Counted from the stretch's first letter, positions 49,625-60,233 are shown. The stretch: 64,000 nt of DNA from an uncultured Bacteroidales bacterium (GCA_947307415.1 CAMZJA010000008.1:16097-80096), one strand, 5' to 3'. Numbers and translations: made by a program. Notes: generated from the letters alone by a model not told the origin.

Positions 49625-52003
49625 ATGACTTTTAAAAAGTACATATTATTTATAATTCTAATAATAGCCGCTGTTACTGCTAACGCTCAGATTTTCAGCG
49701 TGAACGGCACCGTTTTGGACAGCGTCACGAAGCAAAAACTGGCGTTTGTGAATATCATCATCAACGACGATGGAACTTTAGGCACAACCACCGATATCGA
49801 CGGCAATTTCAGCATAAAAAGTAAAAAAGCAATAGAAAAACTGACGTTTTCATATGTAGGATACAAGAAAAAAGTCGTTACCGCCGAAGCGTTAAACAGC
49901 AAAAACAACAAGTTTTTCCTCTCTCCTGTAAGTTATAAACTAGACGAGGTTGTGTTTCATGCGGGCGAGAATCCAGCGCACCGCATCATCGACAGCGTAG
50001 TGAAAAACCGTCGCCGCAACAATCCCGAAATGCTTGATTATTACTCGTATACGATTTATGACCGCATGGTTATGACCATCGACACAACCGAAGTAACCGA
50101 CTCGATGTTTGTTGATTTCGGCAAGCTCTGGCGCGAAAACGACCTCATGGTCATGGAAACCGTTTCCGAAATTTATCATAAAAAACCGAATAAAAATAAG
50201 CGCGAAATCAAGGCAAATATAGTGTCGGGATTGAAAAACCCGATGTATTTTTATGTTATCGACGGCATGCAAAGCACTCATTTTTATGATGAATTCATCA
50301 CCGTTTATGAGAAAAACTACGTCAACCCAATCACTCCTGGCAGCAAATCGCGTTACTTTTTCGGACTCGAGTCAGTAATGCCAACAGCTGAAGGCGACTC
50401 CTTATATATAATATCGTTCAAGCCCCGCCGCGGTGCCACTTTCGATGCCCTCAAAGGCGTGATGACAATAACATCCGACGGCTGGGCCATCGTCAACGTG
50501 AAAGCTGAAGCCGCCGACAAATCTAACACACTCGACGTTAAAATACAGCAACTTTACGCCAAAGTCAATGATTCTGTGTGGTTTCCGGTGCAACTCAACA
50601 CCGACATCATTTTCCTGAGAATGTACGCCTATAACGGCTCTTTGGCAATTGGTGCCGGTCAGCCTGAACTTACCAACACCTCCCTCAACGGCATCGGCAA
50701 GAGCTATATCTCTAACATCAACATCACCGAACCCATTGATAATAAGAAGTTTGGCAACACCGACATCGAGATAGCCGAAGACTCCGGAATGAAAGACGAA
50801 ATCTATTGGAAATATTATCGTAACGACAGTCTAAATGAAAGAATATTAAACACTTACAAACTTGTCGACACCGTAATGGAAGATGCCGGCATCGACCTCG
50901 ACAACCTCATGGACGCCACCACAAGCATACTCCAAAACGGCTCAATCCCGTGGGGAATATTTAATATTGGATTATCAGAAATATTGAATTATAACGTTGG
51001 AAACAAGTTTTATCTCGGACTTGGCCTGACAACCAACGAAAAGTTGTCAAAAAGATTAAGATTTGGCGGCTATTACGGCTATTGGTTTGGCCCACAACAC
51101 TCCAACTATGGCGGAAATATCGACATCAAGTTCAATCGCAAACAAGATTTTGGGGTGCAATTCAATTTCGACCATATCTATAAGGCTGTCGGCGACTATG
51201 GCTTTTTAAACGGCGCCTACAATGCCCTCGACGAAAGCTGTTTCAAATATCATTATATCAAATGGACAACATTAAATACAACAGCATCAGCTGAATTATA
51301 CACTCGTTTCGCTAAGGTCTGCAAAGGTTTCGTAAAATTCAGCCTCAATGACAAAGAGATGAATGATGAAACTTTCCGCATCACCACCCTTGATTTTAAG
51401 CTCAGGATTGCTCCAGGCGAGCGCTACATGCTCACCAACAAAGGCTTAGCCACTGTCACGCCAGGAAAACCGATAATCTGGCTCTCCTACCAAAAAGGGC
51501 TGAAAGATGTATTGGATTGTCCGTTTAACTTCGACAAGATTCAGTTCCAGCTAACTTATTCATGGTTAACACGTTACATCGGGAAATCAACAGTGACTAT
51601 GCAAGCCGGATACGTGTTTGGCGATGTTCCGCTCTTCGAAAATTTCAACATTTACGGAAACAACTATGGCGACATCGCGCTTTATTGCGAGGAAAGTTTC
51701 GCCACAATGCTTATCAACGAGTTCATCTGCGACCGATTTGCCTTGCTTTTCTTCAATCATAATTTTGGTAAATTCTTCAAAACCAAATATTTCAGTCCGG
51801 AATTCATCTTCGTTACCAACGTCGGATGGGGAGATCCAGGTATGAAAGACGGATTCTATGAAAGCGGTCTCGTTATAGATAACATATTGAAAATCACCAT
51901 CGCAAAACTGGGCTTCGGCGCCTATTACCGCTACGGAGCCAACTCGTTCGACAATGTCGCCGACAACTTCGCCTACAAAATTAAAATCTCACTAGCGTTC
52001 TGA
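49625..52003 (+). CDS. Outer membrane DUF5686 / carboxypeptidase-regulatory-like protein
   Basis: 792 residues from the ATG at 49625; TTG codons upstream lie too near the -7 box. A signal peptide (YILFIILIIAAVTANAQ) is followed by a CarboxypepD_reg-like beta domain (VNGTVLDSVTKQKLAFVNI, FSYVGYKKK). The rest resembles DUF5686 proteins: a middle domain and a C-terminal region of alternating aromatic beta strands (RFGGYYGYWFGPQHSNYGGN, FGAYYRYG, ending KIKISLAF), which suggests an outer membrane barrel. Function unknown. The 3' end overlaps the convergent sugar kinase gene by 12 bases. Confidence 0.86.
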   Translation: MTFKKYILFIILIIAAVTANAQIFSVNGTVLDSVTKQKLAFVNIIINDDGTLGTTTDIDGNFSIKSKKAIEKLTFSYVGYKKKVVTAEALNSKNNKFFLSPVSYKLDEVVFHAGENPAHRIIDSVVKNRRRNNPEMLDYYSYTIYDRMVMTIDTTEVTDSMFVDFGKLWRENDLMVMETVSEIYHKKPNKNKREIKANIVSGLKNPMYFYVIDGMQSTHFYDEFITVYEKNYVNPITPGSKSRYFFGLESVMPTAEGDSLYIISFKPRRGATFDALKGVMTITSDGWAIVNVKAEAADKSNTLDVKIQQLYAKVNDSVWFPVQLNTDIIFLRMYAYNGSLAIGAGQPELTNTSLNGIGKSYISNINITEPIDNKKFGNTDIEIAEDSGMKDEIYWKYYRNDSLNERILNTYKLVDTVMEDAGIDLDNLMDATTSILQNGSIPWGIFNIGLSEILNYNVGNKFYLGLGLTTNEKLSKRLRFGGYYGYWFGPQHSNYGGNIDIKFNRKQDFGVQFNFDHIYKAVGDYGFLNGAYNALDESCFKYHYIKWTTLNTTASAELYTRFAKVCKGFVKFSLNDKEMNDETFRITTLDFKLRIAPGERYMLTNKGLATVTPGKPIIWLSYQKGLKDVLDCPFNFDKIQFQLTYSWLTRYIGKSTVTMQAGYVFGDVPLFENFNIYGNNYGDIALYCEESFATMLINEFICDRFALLFFNHNFGKFFKTKYFSPEFIFVTNVGWGDPGMKDGFYESGLVIDNILKITIAKLGFGAYYRYGANSFDNVADNFAYKIKISLAF

Positions 52004-52858
52004 TTCCTTATAAAATTCAATCAACCCATCCATAGGGTTTTTGAGGATTATTGAACATTTAATATTATAATTTTCAAGCTGTTGCAAGAGAATCTCTTTG
52101 AAAATGTAAGCGATTGAACCCACAAAACCGACGCTGTCATTCCGAGCGAAGCGAGGAATCTCATTATCTTTTGCAGAAACCATCAATGAAAATTTAATAA
52201 ACTCTTCGAAACACAACCCCACAGTTTGTTTAATATATTGATTATCAATATTTTCACTTGCAAACTTAGCAAACTCAGCCAAAAATCGCGACGGCTGCTC
52301 ACCCTGATAAACACGTTTCAAAAAAGCATCTCTATCAAGATGATATTTTTCATCAAATTTCAGGCGCAAATCTTCCGGCATCAGACCTAAAAAATAATCA
52401 TGAACAATCCGCTTCCCGATGTGGCAGCCACTCCCCTCATCACCTATCATAAACCCAAGCGACGCAACACTTCGCGTTATTTTTTCACCATCAAAAACGC
52501 AGGCATTCGAGCCGGTTCCAAGAATGCAGGCAATACCTGGTTTTTTGCCAAACAAAGCATGACAAGCGCCTAAAGTGTCGGGGAAAACCACAATCTCAGC
52601 TTTATTCAACGCCTTTTGAAAAATAACTTTTATCTTATTTTGATTTGCTTCGCTTCCGCATCCTGAACCATAAAAAATAACTCTTTTAACATTTTGATTA
52701 TCAATATTTTGCAAAGAATTTTCTATAATCTCTGCGATCAATTTCTCATCACAGAAATTTGGGTTGAATCCGTTGGAAACAAACCTCGAAACGACATTTT
52801 TGCCGTTTAAAAGCACCCATTCCGCTTTCGTCGAACCGCAATCGATAATCAGTGTCAT
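51992..52858 (-). CDS. N-acetylglucosamine kinase-like protein (BadF/BadG ATPase family)
   Basis: 288 residues from the ATG at 52858. ASKHA fold: phosphate 1 motif MTLIIDCGSTKAEWVLL, then GILGTGSN-like CILGTGSNACVFDG, and GDEGSGCHIGKR near residue 125. It probably phosphorylates an amino sugar, consistent with the nearby glmS and the recycling pair. Residues near 232-241 (EIPRFARND) come from a palindromic repeat read in frame, between helices of the C-terminal lobe. Two TTGATTATCAA palindromes also lie within the gene. Confidence 0.83.
   Translation of the reverse strand: MTLIIDCGSTKAEWVLLNGKNVVSRFVSNGFNPNFCDEKLIAEIIENSLQNIDNQNVKRVIFYGSGCGSEANQNKIKVIFQKALNKAEIVVFPDTLGACHALFGKKPGIACILGTGSNACVFDGEKITRSVASLGFMIGDEGSGCHIGKRIVHDYFLGLMPEDLRLKFDEKYHLDRDAFLKRVYQGEQPSRFLAEFAKFASENIDNQYIKQTVGLCFEEFIKFSLMVSAKDNEIPRFARNDSVGFVGSIAYIFKEILLQQLENYNIKCSIILKNPMDGLIEFYKESER
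52135..52165. repeat. Palindromic repeat inside the sugar kinase gene
   Basis: TGTCATTCCGAGCG and GCGAGGAATCTC arms; minus strand reads EIPRFARND. Nearly identical to the copy at 30631-30661 but read on the other strand and frame. Confidence 0.8.
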
Positions 52859-52941
52859 GCTTAAAATTTTCTGCAAATATAAGAAAAATCTCACACCTAT
52901 TAATATAATGTTTATATTTGCACCTCAAAATATTGCTAAAA

Positions 52942-54855
52942 ATGGGAAGAAGTATGAGAAAATGGCGTGTTGAGGACTCGGCTGAGCTCTACAACATCAA
53001 CAACTGGGGTATTAACTATTTCTCTATCAACGAGAAAGGCAACGTCGTGGTAACTCCGCGTGAAGGTTGCGCCTCCGTTGACCTTCGTGAACTTGTCGAC
53101 GAGCTTCAGCTCCGCGACGTGTCGGCTCCTATGCTGATCCGTTTCCCTGATATCATCGACACCCGCATCGAGAAAATCGATTCATGCTTCAAAGAAGCTG
53201 CGAAAGAGTACGATTATAAAGGCAAAAACTTCATCGTCTTCCCTATCAAGGTGAACCAGATGCGCCCTGTGGTCGAGGAAATCGTAAGCCACGGAAAGAA
53301 ATTCAACATCGGTCTGGAAGCAGGCTCAAAACCTGAGCTTCACGCTATCATAGCGTCGAACACCGACAGTGAATCGCTTATCATATGCAACGGATACAAA
53401 GACGAGAGTTTCATTGAATTAGCTCTTCTCGCACAGAAGATGGGCCGCACCATCATCATAGTGGTTGAGAAAATGAACGAGTTGCGCCTCATCGCCAAGC
53501 TGTCGAAACAGCTGAAAGTGACACCAAAGATTGGTATTCGCATCAAATTGGCAAGCTCTGGCGCAGGCAAATGGGAAGATTCTGGCGGCGACGCGTCGAA
53601 ATTCGGCCTCTCATCGTCAGAATTGCTCGAAGCCCTTGAATATCTTGAGAAAAACAATATGATGGACTGCCTGAAGCTGGTGCATTATCACATCGGCAGC
53701 CAGGTCACCAAAATCAGAAGCATTAAAATCGCCTTGAAAGAAGCCGCACAGTTCTACGTTCAGCTTCATAAGATGGGCTTCAACGTTGAATTTGTTGACG
53801 TTGGCGGCGGTCTTGGCGTAGATTACGACGGCACACACTCAGCCAACAGCGCCAGCTCGGTCAACTATACGATTCAGGAATATGTGAACGACGCTATCTT
53901 CTCTATCGTCGACGCCTGCGACAAAAACGATCTGCAACATCCTAACATCATCAACGAGTCGGGTCGCGCTCTGACAGCACACCACTCCGTTTTGATTATG
54001 GAAGTCCTTGAAACAGCGTCACTTCCGACATGGGACGACGACAACGAAAAAGTTGAAGATACCGACCATGAGCTTATCCACGACCTCTACGAGACTTGGG
54101 AAAACCTCACAAGCAAACAGTCGTCGATGCTTGAAACTTGGCACGACGCGCAGGAAATCCGTGAGGAAGCCCTCGACTTGTTCAACATGGGTCTTCTCGA
54201 CCTCAAGACTCGTGCTAAGATTGAGCGTATCTTCTGGTCTGTAGCTTTGGAAATCAACCAGTTGGCATCACACCAGAAACGTGTGCCGGATGAGTTGCTC
54301 GCACTGCCTAAGTTGTTGGCCGACAAATACTTCTGCAACTTCTCAATGTTCCAGTCGTTGCCTGACGCTTGGGCTATCGACCAGGTGTTTCCGACCATGC
54401 CTATCCATCGCTTGAACGAATATCCTGACCGCGAAGCCACTTTGCAAGACATCACTTGCGATTCCGACGGCAAGATGACCACTTACGTCACCGGTCACAG
54501 CTTGTCGCACAACCTTCCGGTTCATACATTGACAAAGAATGAGCCATATTATATTGGTGTGTTCCTCGTTGGCGCTTATCAGGAGATTTTGGGCGACATG
54601 CACAACCTCTTCGGCGACACCAACGCAGTTCACGTCTCCGTCGACGAAAAAGGATATTACATCGACCAACTCATTGATGGTGAGACAGTTGCGGAAGTTC
54701 TTGAATACGTTCAATACAGTCCTAAGAAACTCGTCCGCACCGTCGAATCATGGGTTACGAGTTGTGTGAAAGCAGGAAAAATCACCGTCGAGGAAGGAAA
54801 AGAATTCCTGTCGAATTACAGATCTGGACTTTACGGATACACTTACCTGGAATAA
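52942..54855 (+). CDS. speA: Biosynthetic arginine decarboxylase
   Basis: 637 residues from the ATG at 52942; a TTG at 52918 lies in the -7 box TATATTTG (52913-52920) and cannot be the start. PLP-dependent: arginine to agmatine for polyamine synthesis. N terminus WRVEDSAELYNINNWGINYF; PLP lysine in VFPIKVNQMRPVVEEI; later HYHIGSQVTKI, FVDVGGGLGVDYDGT and NESGRALTAHHSV. Length matches the long SpeA type. GC content is above that of neighbours, as expected for an expressed core gene. Confidence 0.95.
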   Translation: MGRSMRKWRVEDSAELYNINNWGINYFSINEKGNVVVTPREGCASVDLRELVDELQLRDVSAPMLIRFPDIIDTRIEKIDSCFKEAAKEYDYKGKNFIVFPIKVNQMRPVVEEIVSHGKKFNIGLEAGSKPELHAIIASNTDSESLIICNGYKDESFIELALLAQKMGRTIIIVVEKMNELRLIAKLSKQLKVTPKIGIRIKLASSGAGKWEDSGGDASKFGLSSSELLEALEYLEKNNMMDCLKLVHYHIGSQVTKIRSIKIALKEAAQFYVQLHKMGFNVEFVDVGGGLGVDYDGTHSANSASSVNYTIQEYVNDAIFSIVDACDKNDLQHPNIINESGRALTAHHSVLIMEVLETASLPTWDDDNEKVEDTDHELIHDLYETWENLTSKQSSMLETWHDAQEIREEALDLFNMGLLDLKTRAKIERIFWSVALEINQLASHQKRVPDELLALPKLLADKYFCNFSMFQSLPDAWAIDQVFPTMPIHRLNEYPDREATLQDITCDSDGKMTTYVTGHSLSHNLPVHTLTKNEPYYIGVFLVGAYQEILGDMHNLFGDTNAVHVSVDEKGYYIDQLIDGETVAEVLEYVQYSPKKLVRTVESWVTSCVKAGKITVEEGKEFLSNYRSGLYGYTYLE

Positions 54856-54856
54856 A

Positions 54857-54884
54857 GTTTGAAGTGTGAAGTGTGGAGTTCTGG
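54857..54884. repeat. 7-bp tandem repeat upstream of the GH2 gene
   Basis: Four 7-bp units: GTTTGAA, GTGTGAA, GTGTGGA, GTTCTGG. The last differs. It lies right after the speA stop and 62 bases before the GH2 ATG. Confidence 0.55.
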
Positions 54885-54945
54885 ACTTGCGATCCACTTA
54901 TCTTGTATTTTTTGTAAGTGCACAAATGTTTTTAAATAATTGACA

Positions 54946-57900
54946 ATGAATTATTTGTACAAAATTTTTCGCTGCGCCGCTTTGATGTTTTTGATGATGG
55001 CCTGGATTATGCCGTCGAAGGCGCAGCATCCATTTACATTGACTACATCGGATGATGTTACCAATCATACTGAGAAGCTCTATTGGATAGAATCTTATGG
55101 AGCCACGGGATTTTATGCTATTCCTCACACAAACAATTCGAACGTATCCACCACCAACATGCCTAATTTGAAAGCATTATGGTATTTTATGGATGCAGGA
55201 AGTGAAAATAACAAACAATACTATTATATTGTCAACCATAATACTGGGTATTATCTTAAGCTTGATGGAACACTTGGAAATGATAATACAATTAAGATCG
55301 CAAGTTTTGGTTCTGGAGGAGATGCCTTTAAGTTTTTTATTGGTGGCAGCGAAGGCGAATGGATTCTATACCCCAAGAGCGGAAATGGTAATTATTGGGT
55401 AAACAAAAAAAGCAGTAATGTCCCCTATGACAGATACCTGAAATCCAGCAACTGGAGCGGTTCACCGGATGAAAACTCCAAATGGAATTTCGTGGCGGAG
55501 AACTCTGTGACCTGGGCTCACCCTTTTTCCAACTCTACCAACAGCGAAAAACATTACTATTATTTTAATAATGCCCCTTCAAATGGATCTGCGTATTACT
55601 TGTCAACCGACGATGATTCAGACCCATACGCTACCGTTTCAAGTGTTGACAACGGCAAAAGGATGTGGTATTTTATGGAAGCCGCTTCGGATAATACCAT
55701 TCCTAACCTCAAGTACTATTACATTGTGAACGCCATCACAGGCAAGTACTTGAAGTTTACCGGAACAGCCAACGGAAGTTCGCAAGCCAGCTCATTGCGG
55801 CTTTATGAGCATGATGGAACTGAAACTGGAGAGACTGAAAATAGATTCCAATTCATGGTGTTGAATGCGATAGGAACCAATTATAGTGCCTATTCCATCA
55901 TGCCTAAGTTGGAGATAAGCTATTATTATAACCAAAATGCCAGCTTGAGCCCTTCAAATAGCTATAGCAATTCTCTTAGCAACGATATGAAAATCGGTAT
56001 CTACAATGACAGAGGGCAAGACAATAACTACGCCCATTGGAAAATTAATATTGCACTTGCAGATCCAGTCATCATCTGCGATGGTGATTTTATAACAATT
56101 ACCTGTGAAACCAATGATGCAAGCATTTATTACAGATTAGCTCAAGCAGGAGAGTTTTCTTCATATTCAACACCTATTGCAATCAATGAAACCACAGTTA
56201 TTGAGGCATACGCGGTAAAGAATGAAGTACAGAGTAATATAGTAATTGAAAACTGTATAGCGATCAAATCATATAGATTCGCAGGAATGAAAATAACTCA
56301 TGGTCCGCTTTACTATGGTAGCAATGGATATGAAATAAAGGATGGTTGGAACTATAATTCATATAATTCAGTTTACGGAAAGACTGTCGGCAGTACCTAT
56401 TTCAATTTCATTGAACTCGGACAGCTGTTCGAATCATCAGTGTTCTCAACATCTGACGGTGATATCGACAAAATTCTTGATCCACTTGACAGTTGGAGAG
56501 TTCCTACAAATGCCGAATGGACTTCCATTTTAGGCACAACACGTAGCGGTTCAACTGTAAATGGTTCTTCCAGTAAACATTATGCAAAGATACAACTTTC
56601 AGGTGTTTCCGGATTGCTCATCTTCCCTGATGGAGAGACAATAACCGGTGTCGCACTTGCCAATATGGATAATACAACACCAAATGATATTACTGAATCA
56701 GACTTAAACGAATATTTGGGTCAAGGTTGTGTATTCCTGCCTGGCAGCGGTTACTATAATGGCAGTTGGAACGATGGAAATTACTACTGGAGCTCTACAG
56801 AAAATGATTCATCAACAGGATATGTATCATCAGGTAACAACAAGAACAAGGAATCATGTTATTTACCGGTATATCTTGTAAAAGGCGCTGTTGATGAAGC
56901 GACACGACTTCTCAAAACTTGGACATATAATGGAAATGAGGTGGAACTCCCCTATTCTGTCAATGCAATTGATGGTCATTCATCAAGTTATGCAAAGGGC
57001 ACATTCAACTTTACAACCAATGTCAAGGTAAAGGAATTACAACCTACATATCTTTGGTTCCAACATGCCGACCAATCAGCTGAGGTATATGTAGATAATA
57101 CATTGGTTGAAAAACACTGGGGTGGCTACAATGCGTTCTTTGTGGATATATCTGATTATGTGCACAACGGAATCAACAATATCAAGGTAGCAGTGAAGAA
57201 TAATGAGGGAAACAACCTAGCACCTTGTGCAGGTGACTTCAACTTCAATGCCACACTTGGTGAAGTGAAACTCATTTCATCACCTGTCGTTCCGGATACC
57301 GTTTACGGTTATGACGGATTCCATATCACATCAACAGTGACAGCGGCATCTGCAACCATAACAGTAAAGACAAAGGTTCCGACAGGTGCGTCACTCACAT
57401 GTTCGATAAAAGGTGAAAACTGTGATTATTCCAACACCCAGACAAGTACAGGTGAAGAAATCACATTCACAAAAACCATCACCGATCCACATCTATGGAA
57501 TGGCACATTGGATCCATATCTCTATGATGTTACACTCACCATTGCAAAGGATGGTGTGGTATATCATGAATTCAAGAGAGGATATGGCCTCAGGTTTTTT
57601 GAATATCGCGTTGATGTTGGTACCCCTGCGAACTCACGTTTCTATCTCAATGGTTCACCTTATCTTTTGAGAGGCGTGTGTATGCACCATGATTTGGAAG
57701 GAAAGGCAAATGCCCTTACAGCAGCAGATATTGACAATGACTTTGAAATTTTGAAGGAACTTGGATGTAATTTTGTTCGTCTCGCACACTACCCACATCC
57801 AAAAGAGGTTTATGACCACTGTGACAAGATGGGCATCATAGTACAGACAGAGGTGCCTTGGGTAAACAATGGTAACTCCACTCTTCCAAGTGATTACTAT

Positions 57901-60180
57901 ACTCACCTTAGAAGACAATATAGAGATATGGTTAACCAGCATTACAATCACCCATCCATCATATTCTGGGGATTGAGTAATGAGACGACAACAGATGACA
58001 AGGATTTTGCAAAGGATAAGATTGAAAAGTATGCATCATTAATCAAGAGCCTTGACAGTAAACGTTTGGTTGGTTATGTAATGTCTCACAGCGTTGATAA
58101 TCCAAGTGGTTATTATAATGACCCCGAAGGAATTGACTGGTTCGGTTGCAATATCTATGTTGGATGGTATATCGACAAGACTTCAAACAACCCCACAAGT
58201 CGTTTGAATGATCGTTTGAACAACACCCTTACCCGCCTAAGCAAACCATTGGCATTCTCTGAATATGGTTGCGGTGGTACACCAAGCTGCCACTCTGATG
58301 ACTTTAAGGCAACGACAACAACGGGAAACAACCCACGACATGATATTGAATATCAGATGTGGTTGCATGAAGGACATATAGCAGCCATCAAAAACAAACC
58401 ACAATTGTTGTTCACATCACAATGGCAACTCTTTGACATCGCAGTATATAACAGACAGGAAGGTTATAAGGTCTGTAAGGATGGAGAGACAACATCAGTA
58501 TATGACAATGATGAACTCAAGTATTTGAACAACAAGGGTCTCGTTGAAAGAGACCACAAGACAAAGAAAGATCCATTCTATCTATACAAGGCCTGGTGGA
58601 ATCAGACAGACAAATTTGTGCACATTTGCGGAAAGGATTATAAAAAGGTAACCGATAGAGTAATAAAGTGTTATACAAACGATGGCAGTACATTGAAACT
58701 TTATGTTAACAACGTAGAGATTCAAACTGTTTCAGTTGTAAATAATATTGCGACATTCACAGCAAGAAATTTCAATCCGGGTGATGTGATCAGAGTAGCT
58801 GGTGACAACTCAGATGATTCATTTACTATCACTAATTACAATGTCTTCACAACCGAAGGCAATTGGGATGAGGCTTCCAACTGGAGTGCTGGTGCGGTGC
58901 CTACAGCTGGCTGTGATGTTGACATATTAGCCAACGCCACCGTCCCAAGCGGCTACACCGCCAATGCAGGCAACGTCACGCTTTATGGCGGCAGCACCCT
59001 CACCATCGCCGACGGCGGTCAGCTCGTCAGCAACAGCGCTGTGAATGCCACAGTGGAGAAGGACATCACAGCCTATACCATTACACAAACTAGTGGAGAG
59101 GATAAGTCTAACGGATGGTACTTCATCGCCTCGCCTGTCACTGACGACTATACGCCTACAGGCAGCATGGTTGAAAACACCTACGACTTGTATCGCCTCA
59201 ACAACACTACTTGGGAGAACTATAAACAATCAGGCGATCACTATCATTTCGACCTTGAGTCAGGCCATGGTTATCTCTACGCCAACAGCGAAGACGTAAC
59301 GCTTCAGTTCACTGGAACCCTCAAACCATATGCGGCAAGCGAATCCGTGAGCGTCAGCACAGGCTGGAATCTCATAGGCAACCCGTTTGCCTACAACGTT
59401 TACGCCAACCGCTCATTTTATAAGATAAATAACGACAAAACCGGTATTGAGGCCGTTTTGGCATTCAGTACGACCCCTATCGCCCCTTGCACAGGCATCT
59501 TAGTCGAAGCCGAATTGAATGGAAACGTGATTTTCAGCAAGGAAGCCCCTACGCAAAGCCAAGGCAACAACGGCAGTTTGCAAATCGCGTTGAGTCAAGC
59601 CGACACGCGCGACAACGCCCTGTTAGACAACGTCATCGTGAGTTTCGATGAGAACAGACAGCTTGGCAAGTTCTACTTCGGCACACAAAACGCCAACATC
59701 TACATCCCACAGGGCGCAGATAAATACGCTATCGTGAGTGTGGGTCGAGACGGTATGAACACCATCTCGACAATGGACGTGAATTTCAAGGCAAACAAAA
59801 TCGGGCAATACACGCTTTCAATCAATCCAGAGAACGTGGAGATGAATTATCTGCACCTTATTGACAACATAACTGGTGCCGATGTCGACCTGCTTCGAAC
59901 CCATAGTTACACCTTCATCGGCTCACCTGCCGACAGAACCGCAAGATTCAAGATTGTGTTCAGAAACGTTGGCGACAACGGTGATGACATCTTCGCATAC
60001 CAAAACGGCAGCGACATAATTGTACGCGGCGAAGGCGAATTGCAGATCTTCGACGTGATGGGACGTTTGGTCGCAAGACAACATATTGATGGCGCAGGGA
60101 CGTTGCACGCCGCGTCCATACCAACAGGCGTTTACATCTTCAGATTGAATGAGAAATCGCAGAAAATCGTGATAAGATAA
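54946..60180 (+). CDS. Secreted multidomain GH2 glycosidase with type IX secretion tail
   Basis: 1744 residues from the ATG at 54946. In order: signal peptide (AALMFLMMAWIMPSKAQ); two lectin-like repeats (about 25-200 and 200-365, sharing ALWYFMDAGSENNKQYYYIV and RMWYFMEAASDN...YYYIV); a chitobiase-like sandwich (370-430); a FISUMP-type domain (445-650, WRVPTNAEWTSILG); GH2 jelly-roll and Ig-like parts (655-885); a TIM barrel (885-1170) with acid/base Glu1013 in WGLSNET and nucleophile Glu1106 in AFSEYG; a beta-helix-like stub (GGSTLTIADGGQLVSN); and a T9SS type A tail ending GVYIFRLNEKSQKIVIR. Substrate unknown; beta-galactosidase-like or mannosidase-like activity is possible. The 3' quarter is more GC-rich than the rest. 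Confidence 0.88.
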   Translation: MNYLYKIFRCAALMFLMMAWIMPSKAQHPFTLTTSDDVTNHTEKLYWIESYGATGFYAIPHTNNSNVSTTNMPNLKALWYFMDAGSENNKQYYYIVNHNTGYYLKLDGTLGNDNTIKIASFGSGGDAFKFFIGGSEGEWILYPKSGNGNYWVNKKSSNVPYDRYLKSSNWSGSPDENSKWNFVAENSVTWAHPFSNSTNSEKHYYYFNNAPSNGSAYYLSTDDDSDPYATVSSVDNGKRMWYFMEAASDNTIPNLKYYYIVNAITGKYLKFTGTANGSSQASSLRLYEHDGTETGETENRFQFMVLNAIGTNYSAYSIMPKLEISYYYNQNASLSPSNSYSNSLSNDMKIGIYNDRGQDNNYAHWKINIALADPVIICDGDFITITCETNDASIYYRLAQAGEFSSYSTPIAINETTVIEAYAVKNEVQSNIVIENCIAIKSYRFAGMKITHGPLYYGSNGYEIKDGWNYNSYNSVYGKTVGSTYFNFIELGQLFESSVFSTSDGDIDKILDPLDSWRVPTNAEWTSILGTTRSGSTVNGSSSKHYAKIQLSGVSGLLIFPDGETITGVALANMDNTTPNDITESDLNEYLGQGCVFLPGSGYYNGSWNDGNYYWSSTENDSSTGYVSSGNNKNKESCYLPVYLVKGAVDEATRLLKTWTYNGNEVELPYSVNAIDGHSSSYAKGTFNFTTNVKVKELQPTYLWFQHADQSAEVYVDNTLVEKHWGGYNAFFVDISDYVHNGINNIKVAVKNNEGNNLAPCAGDFNFNATLGEVKLISSPVVPDTVYGYDGFHITSTVTAASATITVKTKVPTGASLTCSIKGENCDYSNTQTSTGEEITFTKTITDPHLWNGTLDPYLYDVTLTIAKDGVVYHEFKRGYGLRFFEYRVDVGTPANSRFYLNGSPYLLRGVCMHHDLEGKANALTAADIDNDFEILKELGCNFVRLAHYPHPKEVYDHCDKMGIIVQTEVPWVNNGNSTLPSDYYTHLRRQYRDMVNQHYNHPSIIFWGLSNETTTDDKDFAKDKIEKYASLIKSLDSKRLVGYVMSHSVDNPSGYYNDPEGIDWFGCNIYVGWYIDKTSNNPTSRLNDRLNNTLTRLSKPLAFSEYGCGGTPSCHSDDFKATTTTGNNPRHDIEYQMWLHEGHIAAIKNKPQLLFTSQWQLFDIAVYNRQEGYKVCKDGETTSVYDNDELKYLNNKGLVERDHKTKKDPFYLYKAWWNQTDKFVHICGKDYKKVTDRVIKCYTNDGSTLKLYVNNVEIQTVSVVNNIATFTARNFNPGDVIRVAGDNSDDSFTITNYNVFTTEGNWDEASNWSAGAVPTAGCDVDILANATVPSGYTANAGNVTLYGGSTLTIADGGQLVSNSAVNATVEKDITAYTITQTSGEDKSNGWYFIASPVTDDYTPTGSMVENTYDLYRLNNTTWENYKQSGDHYHFDLESGHGYLYANSEDVTLQFTGTLKPYAASESVSVSTGWNLIGNPFAYNVYANRSFYKINNDKTGIEAVLAFSTTPIAPCTGILVEAELNGNVIFSKEAPTQSQGNNGSLQIALSQADTRDNALLDNVIVSFDENRQLGKFYFGTQNANIYIPQGADKYAIVSVGRDGMNTISTMDVNFKANKIGQYTLSINPENVEMNYLHLIDNITGADVDLLRTHSYTFIGSPADRTARFKIVFRNVGDNGDDIFAYQNGSDIIVRGEGELQIFDVMGRLVARQHIDGAGTLHAASIPTGVYIFRLNEKSQKIVIR

Positions 60181-60196
60181 CAAACTGACACAAAAA

Positions 60197-60226
60197 AACG
60201 ACGCCGATTGGCGTCGTTTTTTTTTT
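60197..60226 (+). terminator. Intrinsic terminator after the GH2 gene
   Basis: AACGACGCC (60197-60205) and GGCGTCGTT (60210-60218), loop GATT, then a run of T. Confidence 0.9.
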
Positions 60227-60233
60227 CTTTTGT

